From Alphaproteobacteria bacterium (lineage in GTDB: Bacteria; Pseudomonadota; Alphaproteobacteria; Caulobacterales; Caulobacteraceae), in contig JAHINZ010000114.1 of NCBI GenBank assembly GCA_018895795.1, forward strand, positions 1 through 15,279: DNA of 15,279 nucleotides. Direction: 5' to 3'. Numbering within the stretch: position 1 is the first letter of the stretch; each line of letters opens with the position of its first letter. This document shows positions 8,355 through 15,279 of this stretch, in pieces. The translations under genes and the position numbers were made by a program. The notes below the pieces were generated by a model. The model saw only the letters and a list, made by a program, of their open reading frames with translations. It ran no database searches and was not told the origin of the DNA.

Positions 8355-10628
8355 CTAGAAGGTGGCGCGCAGCGTGGCCTGATAGTTGCGCTCGGGCTGG
8401 AAGAAGTACTGGTCGTGATTGGCCAGCGGATTGGCGGTCGGGCCGTCGATGATCGAGATGTCGGTGACATCCTGATGGTCGAACAGGTTATAAATGCCCA
8501 GCTGCGCCTTGATGCGCCCGAAGTCATAGCCGACGACCAGGTCGGAGTTGCTGTAGGTCTTGACCGTGTAGGCCGAGACCTCGCCTTCAGCGGCCCATTG
8601 ACGCCCGACGACCTTGTTCAGGAACGAGACGCTCCAGCCGTTGTCCTTGTAGATCAGGCCGCCCGCCGCCGTCCATTCCGGGGCGTTGGCGATCTGCTTG
8701 TGGTCTTCGCCCTTGGCCGAGTTGATCGAGCCGTTTGCGAACAGCGCCAGGCCGTGGCCGACAGCGTAGGTCGCCTGGCCCTCGACGCCCTTGTAGACCG
8801 TCGTGCCCGGCAGGTTGGTGTAATAGGGGTCGGACTTGGAGCCGACCTTGCCGAACTTGTCGATGAACTCGATGTAGTAGACGTCGCCGTCCACGGTCAG
8901 GTGGTTGGCGTTATAGACCGAGCCGAACTGATAGTTGGTCGACTGTTGCGGCCGCAGTCCGCCGTGGGCCTCCGGGGTCGGCACATAGAAGACCTTCAGC
9001 GGCGGGACCAGGAAGCCCTTGGCGTACTGGGCGTAGGCCGACCAGTTGTCGGCCAGGCGATAGTTGGCCGTGGCGAACGGAAGGGTCTTCTCGAAGGTCA
9101 CCGTGCTGGAGTCATTGACCAGTCGGGTCTTGGAGCCGACCGGGGCGCTGACCTTGCGGGTGAAGCTCATATATTTGACGCCCGGTGTGACCGTCAGGTT
9201 CGCCATCGGATGCAGTTCGAAGTCCGAGAAGACCTGATACTGGAACCACTTGGAGTGTTCGACGAACTGAATGTCGGCCGCGGGGATCGGACCGGTGGCC
9301 GGCGGCTTTTCGATCGGATTGGGCACGCCGATGGTGCGGTCCAGGTCAAAGCGATGGCGGTCGGTGAACGAGGTCTCATACCAGGCGCCGGCGCGCAGCT
9401 GGCCGAACGCGAAGTCCTTGCTGCCGCGGACGATGTCGCCGAACACGCGGTAGGAGTTGAGCTTGTCATAGCCGGCGACGTTCTTGTTGCCGGTGGGACC
9501 GGCCTTGGTGCCGACCGCGCCGCTGGGATAGGTACCCGCCGCCACTTCAGCCTGGTTCTGGGTGACGTCCGTCGCCGAGAAGGTGCTGTTGTAATAGGAA
9601 TAGGAATAGAGCGAGTTCTCGAACCCGAAGCCGTGATCCAGATCGCCTTTCAGGCGGACATATTCGAAGTCCGTCTCCTTGTTGGCGCGGTTATAGCCAT
9701 AGTAGGCGGTCGATTTGGGGTCGTCGTTCAGGGCGTAGGACTTGCCGTGCGCGGCCACCTGGGCCAGCGTCGCGCCGTCATTGTCGGGCTTGTAGATCCG
9801 GCCGCGGTTGTGCGTGGCCAGGATGGTCAGGGTGATACGATCCGTCAGCGGCGTTTCGATCTTCAAGAACTGATTGAACGCGTGGGTCTTGGAGAAGCTC
9901 AGATAGCCATCCGACCACAGTTCCTGGAAATTGGCGGTGATGCGGGTGTCGCGCAGCCCTGCCACCTTGCCGGTCTGCATCGTGGTCACGACATTGCGCG
10001 TATTCCAGCTGCCCAGGGTCAGTTTCTGCTGAATGTAGGGCTCATCGACAAGCGCGCGTGAGAGCAGGTTGATCGAGCCGCCGAACGTCGCCTGACCAAG
10101 GTCGCCCGCTTCGCCCGGACCGCGATCGACCTGGGCCGCGCCGATCGTCGAGGCCGGGAACTGGGCGGTGGAGTGGTGCGTGGGGTCGTTGGTGTCGCCG
10201 AACGGGATGCCGTCATAGGTGACATTGTATTCGCCGTCGCCGAAGCCGCGGATCACCGCGTCCTTTTCGCTCAGGCCCGGGCCGTTGTTGCTGACTCCCG
10301 ACAGGCTGGGCGACAGCACGACCACGCCGGTGAAGTCGGAGGTGTCGGACACGGAGTCTTCGATGAAGGTGCGGTTGATGATCGCGGTCGGCTGGAACGC
10401 CTCCAGCGGCGCGCTCGACGGCGCCATCGTGGCGGCCGCGCCCTTGGAGGCGGTGACCACCACCTTTTCCAGCTCCGGCGCGTCGGGCGACAGCGTCCGA
10501 TTGGCTTGGGCGGCGGCCGCGTCGACGGCGTCGGCCGCCAGGGCCGCATGGGGCTCAAGCATCATCAAGGCGAGGCACGACGCGGCCCCCAGCATCCTGA
10601 TCCGCACAGTGTTTGAAGACATAGCCAT
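8355..10628 (-). CDS. TonB-dependent outer-membrane receptor
   Basis: 757 residues. The ATG at 10628 has GGAGGG 4 nt upstream; ATG 10622 is a near alternative, and a longer frame to 10670 lacks support. A signal peptide ends near AALA (about residue 31). A TonB-box-like EKVVVTA follows at 54-60. The plug domain (about 70-190) includes DAVIRGFGDGEYNVTYDGIP and GQATFGGSINLLSR. The remainder is a 22-strand-type barrel rich in aromatic and Asn/Tyr segments, ending in the terminal Phe (ATLRATF) used for outer-membrane insertion. Such receptors import siderophores, cobalamin, sugars or other ligands using TonB-ExbBD energy. There is no N-terminal signalling (FecA-type secretin/TonB N) extension, which fits control by the divergent two-component system rather than an anti-sigma factor. 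Its partner is the downstream acid phosphatase. The ligand is unknown; a phosphorylated compound is my inference. Confidence 0.93.
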   Translation of the reverse strand: MAMSSNTVRIRMLGAASCLALMMLEPHAALAADAVDAAAAQANRTLSPDAPELEKVVVTASKGAAATMAPSSAPLEAFQPTAIINRTFIEDSVSDTSDFTGVVVLSPSLSGVSNNGPGLSEKDAVIRGFGDGEYNVTYDGIPFGDTNDPTHHSTAQFPASTIGAAQVDRGPGEAGDLGQATFGGSINLLSRALVDEPYIQQKLTLGSWNTRNVVTTMQTGKVAGLRDTRITANFQELWSDGYLSFSKTHAFNQFLKIETPLTDRITLTILATHNRGRIYKPDNDGATLAQVAAHGKSYALNDDPKSTAYYGYNRANKETDFEYVRLKGDLDHGFGFENSLYSYSYYNSTFSATDVTQNQAEVAAGTYPSGAVGTKAGPTGNKNVAGYDKLNSYRVFGDIVRGSKDFAFGQLRAGAWYETSFTDRHRFDLDRTIGVPNPIEKPPATGPIPAADIQFVEHSKWFQYQVFSDFELHPMANLTVTPGVKYMSFTRKVSAPVGSKTRLVNDSSTVTFEKTLPFATANYRLADNWSAYAQYAKGFLVPPLKVFYVPTPEAHGGLRPQQSTNYQFGSVYNANHLTVDGDVYYIEFIDKFGKVGSKSDPYYTNLPGTTVYKGVEGQATYAVGHGLALFANGSINSAKGEDHKQIANAPEWTAAGGLIYKDNGWSVSFLNKVVGRQWAAEGEVSAYTVKTYSNSDLVVGYDFGRIKAQLGIYNLFDHQDVTDISIIDGPTANPLANHDQYFFQPERNYQATLRATF

Positions 10629-10771
10629 GTTACCCTCCGACCGTAAGTTGCCCGGAGACACCGCCCTCACCCTCTTTCAGCAAGCGAAAGAAATGTTGCG
10701 GTTATTTGATGCTTTTGTGTCGGATCTCTATGCCTTTGTATTAATTGAATATTCTCAGACACCAAGCGACA

Positions 10772-10788
10772 GTCGCAAAACCGTCGCA
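10772..10788. promoter_or_regulatory. Tandem hexamer repeat, candidate OmpR-family binding site
   Basis: GTCGCA at 10772-10777 recurs at 10783-10788, a start-to-start distance of 11 bp. Tandem six-base half sites about one helical turn apart are the usual target geometry of OmpR/PhoB-type winged-helix regulators. An OmpR-type gene begins 90 bp downstream. The repeat is seen; the protein partner is inferred. Confidence 0.4.
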
Positions 10789-10818
10789 TATATTGAGATA
10801 TTTCAATGTTTTAGCCCC

Positions 10819-10842
10819 TTGCTTAAAGAGGCGCGCTAACTC
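10819..10842 (+). promoter_or_regulatory. Putative promoter for the response regulator gene
   Basis: GCTAACTC (10835-10842) matches seven of eight positions of the Caulobacter housekeeping -10 consensus GCTANAWC. TTGCTTA (10819-10825) is a partial -35, with a 9-nt spacer that is slightly short. Transcription would start near 10849, about 30 nt before the ATG. Support is moderate to weak. Confidence 0.3.
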
Positions 10843-10878
10843 AACCCTCTATGCCCACTGACGTTGAAGGCCCCTGGG

Positions 10879-11595
10879 ATGCGCGCGCTGGACTCGATGA
10901 CGTCTGTCGGCGGCCCGCTCCAGTTGCGTGTGCTGGTCGTGGAAGACGATGACGTCGCGGCGGAACATGTGCAGGACGCGCTCGCGGAGATCGGCCATGA
11001 GGTCGTCGTGGTCGGTGACGGCGACGCGGCCCTGGACCAGGGCGCGCGCGGCGGCTTTGACGTCCTGATCATCGATCGCATGCTGCCGGGCCTGGATGGC
11101 CTGTCGTTGCTGAGCGCGCTGAGAGCCCGAGGCGTGGACGCCCCCGCCCTGTTCGTGACCGCCATGGGCGCGGTGTCCGATCGGGTGGCGGGACTGGAGG
11201 CGGGCGGCGACGACTATCTGGTCAAGCCCTTCGCCCTGGCCGAACTGAAGGCGCGCGTGCAGGCCCTGGGTCGGCGCAGCCTCAACACCCGTCCCGCCAC
11301 CCTGCTGCAGTTTCGCGACCTGACCGTCGACCGTGTCCTGCGCGAGGCGCGGCGCGGGGAGCGGCGACTGGACCTGTTGCCGCTGGAATTTCGTCTGCTG
11401 GAATATCTGATGCTGGCCATGGGGCAGACCGTGACCCGCAAGATGCTGCTGGAACAGGTCTGGGGATTCCGGTTCGATCCGCATACGAACATTGTCGAAA
11501 CCCATATCAGCCGGCTGCGGGCCAAGCTGGATCAGGGCGACGCCGAGCCGATCATCCGCACGATCCGGGGCGCGGGCTACCTTGTCGGCGGCTGA
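10879..11595 (+). CDS. OmpR/PhoB-family response regulator
   Basis: 238 residues from ATG 10879, which has GAAGG 8 nt upstream; an upstream TTG (10864) and a downstream ATG (10897) are alternatives. The receiver domain (about 16-130) has acidic pocket E22-D23-D24, phospho-acceptor Asp66 in VLIIDRMLPGLDG, Thr94 in LFVTAMG and Lys116 in DDYLVKPF. The C-terminal winged-helix domain (about 140-238) includes LLPLEFRLLEYLMLAMGQTVTRKMLLEQVW and the terminal VETHISRLRAKL..IIRTIRGAGYLV signature. It is a transcription factor activated by phosphorylation. Its stop overlaps the probable kinase start, so the two are a translationally coupled pair. The divergent receptor-phosphatase operon is its most likely target, together with autoregulation. 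Confidence 0.93.
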   Translation: MRALDSMTSVGGPLQLRVLVVEDDDVAAEHVQDALAEIGHEVVVVGDGDAALDQGARGGFDVLIIDRMLPGLDGLSLLSALRARGVDAPALFVTAMGAVSDRVAGLEAGGDDYLVKPFALAELKARVQALGRRSLNTRPATLLQFRDLTVDRVLREARRGERRLDLLPLEFRLLEYLMLAMGQTVTRKMLLEQVWGFRFDPHTNIVETHISRLRAKLDQGDAEPIIRTIRGAGYLVGG

Positions 11596-12967
11596 GCCAA
11601 GGCGCGGCCCGTGGGCGATCGCCGCCGGCGTCTGGCGGCGAAGCGGCGTGCGCCTGATGATCCTGCAGGCCTTGATCATGATCCTGGCCTTCAGCGTCGC
11701 CGGTCTGCTGACCCAGGCGGCGATCACTGAACTGACCGACGTGGCGGTGCGTCGCGAAGTGATCGGCGAAGCCAATTCCCTGGTCGAGGAATGGCGCAAG
11801 AAGGGCGCGGCCCACCTGCCCCTGACCATCCAGAAGCGAACCCGGCTGTGGCGCGGCTTTGAATACAATATCGCCACGCCGACCGGCGGCTGGATCGCCG
11901 GCGATCGCCGGCTGGTCCTCAGCGCCCCGGGCTGGCGTACGGTCCAGGCCGACAAGACCGTCAAGATCCTGACCTATACCCAGCGCCTGCCGGACGGGAC
12001 TTGGCTGTCGGTCGGCCAGGATCTGGCGGTGGAGCGCCGCCAACTCGACGCCGTGGCGCGATCGCTGTGGATCAGCGGCGGGGCCGGGGTGCTGATCGCC
12101 CTGGGCGCCTCGTACTTGCTGGCCCGCCGCACCTGGCGCCGGATCGATCAGCTGGCCCAGACCGCCGCCAAGGTCTCCAGCGGCAATCTCAACGTCCGCG
12201 CGCCCGTCCGCCAGACCCGCGAGACCGATGAGGTGGATGATCTGGCCCGGGCGTTCAACGGCATGCTCGACAGGGTCGGACGGCTGGTCGCCCAGGTCCG
12301 GCAGGTCACGACCGACGTCGCCCACGACATGCGCACGCCGTTGACGCGGGTCCGTCACCGGCTGGAGCGCCTGGAAGAGGCGGCCAAGGGCGATCCGGCC
12401 CTGAGCGCGGGGGTCCGCCGGATCGACGCCGATCTCAGCGAGATCCTGCGAACCTTCGACGCCATGCTGCAGCTGGCCGAGATCGAGAGCGCCGATCGCG
12501 ACATGGTCGGGGCCGACCTCGCCGAGATCGCCGGACGCGTCGGCGAGGCCTACCGACCCGATATCGAGTGTAGCGGCCGACGGCTGATCCTGAACCTCAG
12601 GCCCGCACCGGTGGCGGGCGAGGTCGAGCTGTTGTCCCAGATGGTCGCCAATCTTCTGGAGAACGCCCTGCGCCACACGCCGGTCGGGGCCACCATGACC
12701 CTCAGCGTCGACCAGGGCGGCGGGCGTTCAAGGCTGGTGCTCAGCGATGATGGTCCAGGCGTGCCGGCCCATCTGAGAGCGGCGGCCCTGGCGCCCTTCG
12801 GACGGCTGGAAGCCAGCCGCAACAAGCCCGGGAGCGGCCTTGGCCTGTCCATCGTCGCCGCCGTCGCCGCGCGTCACGGCGCGAAGCTGGATCTTGGCGA
12901 TGCGCGGCCGGGACTGATTGTCAGCGCGGTCTTCCCCGTCCACGCTGAAAAGGCCGTCATCGCCTAG
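11582..12967 (+). CDS. HAMP-domain sensor histidine kinase, partner of the response regulator
   Basis: 461 residues if TTG 11582 is used, which overlaps the regulator gene by 14 nt. GTG 11648 or ATG 11657 would remove up to 25 residues and still keep the first membrane helix. No start has a clear Shine-Dalgarno, which fits coupling. Two membrane helices (about 25-45 and 162-182) bracket a periplasmic sensor of roughly 115 residues with no family I recognise. A HAMP linker (about 183-235) leads to HisKA with His248 in VAHDMRTPLTRVRHRL. The ATPase domain has NLLENALRH (357-365), DDGPGV (389-394) and GSGLGLSIV (418-426). All catalytic residues are intact. The periplasmic sensor position is compatible with detecting the substrate or product of the neighbouring periplasmic phosphatase, but that is inference. 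The gene ends 19 bp from the convergent decarboxylase gene. Confidence 0.9.
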   Translation: MSAAEPRRGPWAIAAGVWRRSGVRLMILQALIMILAFSVAGLLTQAAITELTDVAVRREVIGEANSLVEEWRKKGAAHLPLTIQKRTRLWRGFEYNIATPTGGWIAGDRRLVLSAPGWRTVQADKTVKILTYTQRLPDGTWLSVGQDLAVERRQLDAVARSLWISGGAGVLIALGASYLLARRTWRRIDQLAQTAAKVSSGNLNVRAPVRQTRETDEVDDLARAFNGMLDRVGRLVAQVRQVTTDVAHDMRTPLTRVRHRLERLEEAAKGDPALSAGVRRIDADLSEILRTFDAMLQLAEIESADRDMVGADLAEIAGRVGEAYRPDIECSGRRLILNLRPAPVAGEVELLSQMVANLLENALRHTPVGATMTLSVDQGGGRSRLVLSDDGPGVPAHLRAAALAPFGRLEASRNKPGSGLGLSIVAAVAARHGAKLDLGDARPGLIVSAVFPVHAEKAVIA

Positions 12968-12986
12968 CCGCGCGCGCCCTGCCCGC

Positions 12987-13973
12987 TCAGGCCTCGACCA
13001 GACCCTTGCCCAGCAGGGCGGCGAAGTGGGCGATGGTCTTGCCCAGACCCTCCTTCAGTTGGGTCTTGGGCGTCCAGTCGAGGGCCGACTTGGCCAGGGT
13101 GATGTCGGGCTGGCGCTGGCGGGGGTCGTCCTGGGGCAGCAGACGGCGCTCGATCACCGAGCTGGAGCCGATCTGGGCGATGGTCTGCTGCGCCAGCTCC
13201 AGGATCGTGAACTCGTTGGGATTGCCGATATTGACCGGACCGGTGAAGCCGGTCGGCGTGGCCATCATCCGGATCAGGCCTTCGACCAGGTCGTCGACAT
13301 AGCAGAAGCTGCGGGTCTGCTGGCCTTCGCCATAGATGGTGATCGGCTGGTTGGTCAGGGCCTGGACGACGAAATTGCTGACCACCCGGCCGTCATTGAT
13401 CGCCATGCGCGGGCCATAGGTGTTGAAGATCCGCACCACCTTGATGTCGATATTGTCCTGCCGGAAGCTGTCGAAGAACAGGGTCTCGGCGCAGCGCTTG
13501 CCCTCGTCATAGCAGGCGCGCGGCCCGATCGGATTGACCTTGCCCCAATAGGTCTCGACCTGCGGGTGGATCTCGGGATCGCCATAGACCTCGCTGGTCG
13601 AGGCCTGTAGCACGCGGGCCCCCGTGCGCTTGGCCAGGTCCAGCATGTTGATCGCGCCCATCACATTGGTGCGCACGGTCATGACCGGGTCGTACTGGTA
13701 ATGGATCGGCGAGGCTGGACAGGCCAGGTTATAGATCTGGTCCACGGGGATGAAGATCGGGTGGTTCACGTCGTGGTTCACGAACTCGAAGTTCGGGTGC
13801 CCCAGCAGGTGGGCGATATTGTCCTTGCTGCCGGTGAACAGGTTGTCGACGCAGATCACCTGGTCGCCGCGGGCGATCAATCGGTCGCACAGGTGCGAGC
13901 CGACAAAGCCGGCGCCGCCGGTCACCAGGATGCGAAGCGCGGTATGTTTCTTGGCGGGGACTTGGGCGGACAT
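12987..13973 (-). CDS. UDP-glucuronate decarboxylase (UDP-xylose synthase)
   Basis: 328 residues from ATG 13973, preceded by AAGGA at about 7 nt; a longer frame to 14114 has no comparable ribosome site. This extended short-chain dehydrogenase carries the NAD-binding GGAGFVGS (19-26) with Asp43 for the ribose hydroxyls. It has the family segment STSEVYGDPEIHPQ, catalytic Tyr155-x3-Lys159 in RACYDEGKR, IFNTYGPRMAINDGRVVSNF, and TRSFCYVDDLV. These strings are close to UXS enzymes from bacteria to animals, which oxidise and decarboxylate UDP-glucuronate to UDP-xylose in the cytoplasm. UDP-xylose feeds surface polysaccharide or lipopolysaccharide synthesis. No glycosyltransferase or UDP-glucose dehydrogenase is adjacent, so the downstream glycan is unknown. 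Divergent from the HD-domain gene and convergent with the sensor kinase. A UDP-glucuronate epimerase is less likely given the whole-length UXS match. Confidence 0.92.
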   Translation of the reverse strand: MSAQVPAKKHTALRILVTGGAGFVGSHLCDRLIARGDQVICVDNLFTGSKDNIAHLLGHPNFEFVNHDVNHPIFIPVDQIYNLACPASPIHYQYDPVMTVRTNVMGAINMLDLAKRTGARVLQASTSEVYGDPEIHPQVETYWGKVNPIGPRACYDEGKRCAETLFFDSFRQDNIDIKVVRIFNTYGPRMAINDGRVVSNFVVQALTNQPITIYGEGQQTRSFCYVDDLVEGLIRMMATPTGFTGPVNIGNPNEFTILELAQQTIAQIGSSSVIERRLLPQDDPRQRQPDITLAKSALDWTPKTQLKEGLGKTIAHFAALLGKGLVEA

Positions 13974-14112
13974 CGACGATCCTTGCGACGCGGATTTCAA
14001 CCGTGGCCTGATTTGCGTAACGGGTCTCGCGCTCCGGCTCAACCGTCCCTCGCGTTGACGGATGCGACGCAGCGGCGCACCCTCCTTAAAACAAATGTTC
14101 GGGAGAGACGTC
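13974..14112. promoter_or_regulatory. Divergent intergenic region between decarboxylase and HD-domain genes
   Basis: 139 bp that must hold both promoters. The ribosome sites are AAGGA (minus strand, near 13981-13985) and GGGAGA (14101-14106, plus strand). TTGACGG at 14055-14061 equals the Caulobacter -35 consensus, but no -10 lies at an acceptable distance. I see no clear operator. Confidence 0.35.
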
Positions 14113-14721
14113 ATGGCCGACGGGGAAGATCATCCACGCGCCAAGTTCCACGCCATGGTCGACGGCACAGCCGAGGACTGGGGCATCATCGCCAATGCGT
14201 CGATGGAATTTGGCCGCGACCTGCCCAAGCGGCTGGTCGATCATCTGATGCTGCTGCGCGGCGACTGCGGCGGCTTCGCCATAGACCGGCTGGAACACAG
14301 CCTGCAGACCGCCACCAAGGCGCATCAGGACGGCCGCGACGAAGAATATGTCGTCTGCGCCCTGCTGCACGACATCGGCGACATCCTGGGGCCGCGCAAT
14401 CACGCCGACATCGCCGCCGCAATCGTCCAGCCGTTCGTGTCGGAGCGAAACCACTGGATGGTCGCCAACCACGCCATCTTCCAGGGCTATTACTTCTTCC
14501 ACCACCTGGGGCTGGACCGCGACATGCGCGACCAGTTCAGAGGCCATCCCGACTTCGAATACACCGCCCAGTTCGGGCACCTGTACGACCAGGAAGCCTT
14601 CGACCCGAACTTCGTCTCGATGCCGCTGGAGGCCTTCGTGCCGATGCTGCATCGGGTGATGAGCACGCCCAAGCGCTCGATCTATCTGCGCAAGCCGGCG
14701 GAGGTCGAGGCGGCTGAATAG
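14113..14721 (+). CDS. HD-domain protein, PhnZ-like predicted phosphohydrolase or diiron oxygenase
   Basis: 202 residues from ATG 14113 with GGGAGA 6 nt upstream; upstream starts at 14062 and 14095 lack this. The metal ligands of an HD fold are visible in order: His62 in RLEHSLQTA, His86-Asp87 in ALLHDIGD, His98 in NHADIAAA, His120 in VANHAIFQ, and probably Asp159 in LYDQ. Six ligands of this type support a two-metal site. The sequence resembles the predicted HD phosphohydrolase group (COG4341) and the HDIG proteins of phosphonate operons. That group is related to PhnZ, a mixed-valent diiron oxygenase that cleaves 2-amino-1-hydroxyethylphosphonate. The 24-residue spacing from the first His to HD equals my recollection of PhnZ. 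No phosphonate gene is nearby, so substrate and even reaction class (hydrolase or oxygenase) are open. Confidence 0.85.
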   Translation: MADGEDHPRAKFHAMVDGTAEDWGIIANASMEFGRDLPKRLVDHLMLLRGDCGGFAIDRLEHSLQTATKAHQDGRDEEYVVCALLHDIGDILGPRNHADIAAAIVQPFVSERNHWMVANHAIFQGYYFFHHLGLDRDMRDQFRGHPDFEYTAQFGHLYDQEAFDPNFVSMPLEAFVPMLHRVMSTPKRSIYLRKPAEVEAAE

Positions 14722-14730
14722 GCTCCCTGC

Positions 14731-14760
14731 CGGTCTCCCCCGCGAAAGCCGGGGAGACCG
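14731..14760. terminator. Bidirectional hairpin terminator between convergent genes
   Basis: CGGTCTCCCC (14731-14740) pairs perfectly with GGGGAGACCG (14751-14760), giving a 10-bp stem and 10-nt loop. It sits 9 nt after the HD-domain gene stop and 12 nt before the TraB/GumN gene stop on the other strand. There is no long U-tract on either side. The position supports shared transcript 3'-end formation. Confidence 0.6.
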
Positions 14761-14772
14761 CAAGGCCCGCGG

Positions 14773-15279
14773 CTAGTTCACCCGTTCGGCCGTGATCCCC
14801 AGCGCCGCCAGCTGGGCCTGCAGGCTGTCGGGACCGACCAGATGGCCCGCGCCGACCGCGACGAAGCTGACGCCCGAACCCGCCAGCTTGCTCTTCAGCT
14901 GATGGGCCCAGTCGCGGTTGCGATCAGCCAGCAACACGCCATAGACGTCCGGATAGTCGGCCTTCATCTCGGTGATGAACTGCTCCTCGAGGGTGTTGAG
15001 GTCACCAGCCGCCCAGGCCGCCACCATCGTGTCGATCTTGGCGGGGCCGGTCTCGGCTTCGTCAAGCGTGGACCGCAACATCTCGACCTCGACCGGCGTC
15101 GACATGTCGGCGAAGAAGCGGACCTGCTGGTCGGCGGTTTCCAGCGACGAGGCGGGCTTTCCCGCCGCCTTCGTTTCAGCCAACAGAACCTGATCAACGC
15201 CGCTGGTGGGATCATAGCCGGCCTTGATCACCGGCAGCATGGCCAGCGAGATCGACGCCAGCCAGGGTCGCATCAGCTC
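14773..15279 (-). CDS. TraB/GumN family protein, C-terminal fragment
   Basis: 168 residues of an open frame that runs off the right edge (reading EL before MRPWLASISL), so the internal Met at 15273 is not the start and the signal peptide is outside the window. The segment RPWLASISLAMLPVIKAGYDPTSGVD and the terminal FVAVGAGHLVGPDSLQAQL are characteristic of the TraB/GumN (COG3735) family, whose members are usually exported and adopt an EreA/TIKI-like fold. TIKI proteins are metal-dependent proteases, but bacterial GumN function is not established; in Xanthomonas gumN lies next to the xanthan genes. The conserved GxGHL His is present. No neighbour within view clarifies its role. It ends convergently with the HD-domain gene across a hairpin. 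Confidence 0.85.
   Translation of the reverse strand, partial: ELMRPWLASISLAMLPVIKAGYDPTSGVDQVLLAETKAAGKPASSLETADQQVRFFADMSTPVEVEMLRSTLDEAETGPAKIDTMVAAWAAGDLNTLEEQFITEMKADYPDVYGVLLADRNRDWAHQLKSKLAGSGVSFVAVGAGHLVGPDSLQAQLAALGITAERVN

Larger units (their letters stand above)
10629..10878. promoter_or_regulatory. AT-rich divergent control region of receptor and two-component operons
   Basis: 250 bp without a gene between divergent starts. I count 73 A/T in the 120 bases 10681-10800, about 61 percent, against a very GC-rich background. Inside are a direct repeat GTCGCA-N5-GTCGCA (10772-10788), a palindrome GCGACAGTCGC (10766-10776), a dyad ATTGA-N6-TCAAT (10792-10807) and a related ATTGAATATTC (10744-10754). 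The receptor ribosome site lies at 10633-10638. The region must contain both promoters; the repeats are candidate sites for the adjacent response regulator. Confidence 0.6.

Noticed and set aside
8343..10061. 572-residue plus-strand open frame opposite the receptor gene
   Set aside because: Its Val/Gly/Asp-rich composition comes from the complement of the receptor codons. There is no ribosome site and no recognisable domain.
14055..14092. TTGACGG plus CTTAAAAC as a promoter for the HD-domain gene
   Set aside because: The -35 is a perfect consensus match, but the -10-like element is about 23 nt downstream of it, well beyond the normal spacer.

Overview
The window reads as chromosomal DNA of a high-GC alphaproteobacterium, most likely a member of the Caulobacterales (Caulobacter or Phenylobacterium type). 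This is an inference from GC-rich codon use, a PcaF-type thiolase, a large TonB-dependent receptor, Sec/Tat-exported hydrolases and many sensor kinases. No sequence comparison was possible. I see no phage, integrase, transposase or CRISPR array.

Layout. 1-198 (-): N-terminus of an exported Tat-type protein cut by the window edge. 334-1536 (+): 3-oxoadipyl-CoA thiolase (pcaF-like), followed at once by a multi-hairpin intergenic repeat (1546-1688). 1758-3305 (+): secreted type-B carboxylesterase. 3397-5274 (+): secreted glycoside hydrolase family 9 enzyme with a LacI-type operator-like dyad upstream. 5386-7233 (+): orphan hybrid histidine kinase whose start overlaps a six-codon open frame carrying the only strong Shine-Dalgarno there. 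7316-7390 (-): tRNA-Gly(CCC).

The most coherent block is 7564-12967. A TonB-dependent receptor and a class A-type acid phosphatase (PAP2 superfamily) lie in one minus-strand unit, separated by a 12-bp perfect hairpin. Divergent from them are an OmpR-type response regulator and a sensor kinase that overlap by about 14 nt. The shared 250-bp intergenic region has an AT-rich core (73 of 120 bases A/T at 10681-10800) and carries a tandem hexamer with 11-bp period, GTCGCA-N5-GTCGCA, the usual geometry of OmpR/PhoB-family sites. I infer a locally regulated system that imports a phosphorylated compound or dephosphorylates it around uptake; the ligand is unknown.

The right end holds a UDP-glucuronate decarboxylase (12987-13973, -) convergent with the sensor kinase, a divergent HD-domain protein of the PhnZ-like predicted phosphohydrolase/diiron oxygenase group (14113-14721, +), a bidirectional hairpin terminator, and the C-terminal part of a TraB/GumN family protein (14773-15279, -) running off the edge.
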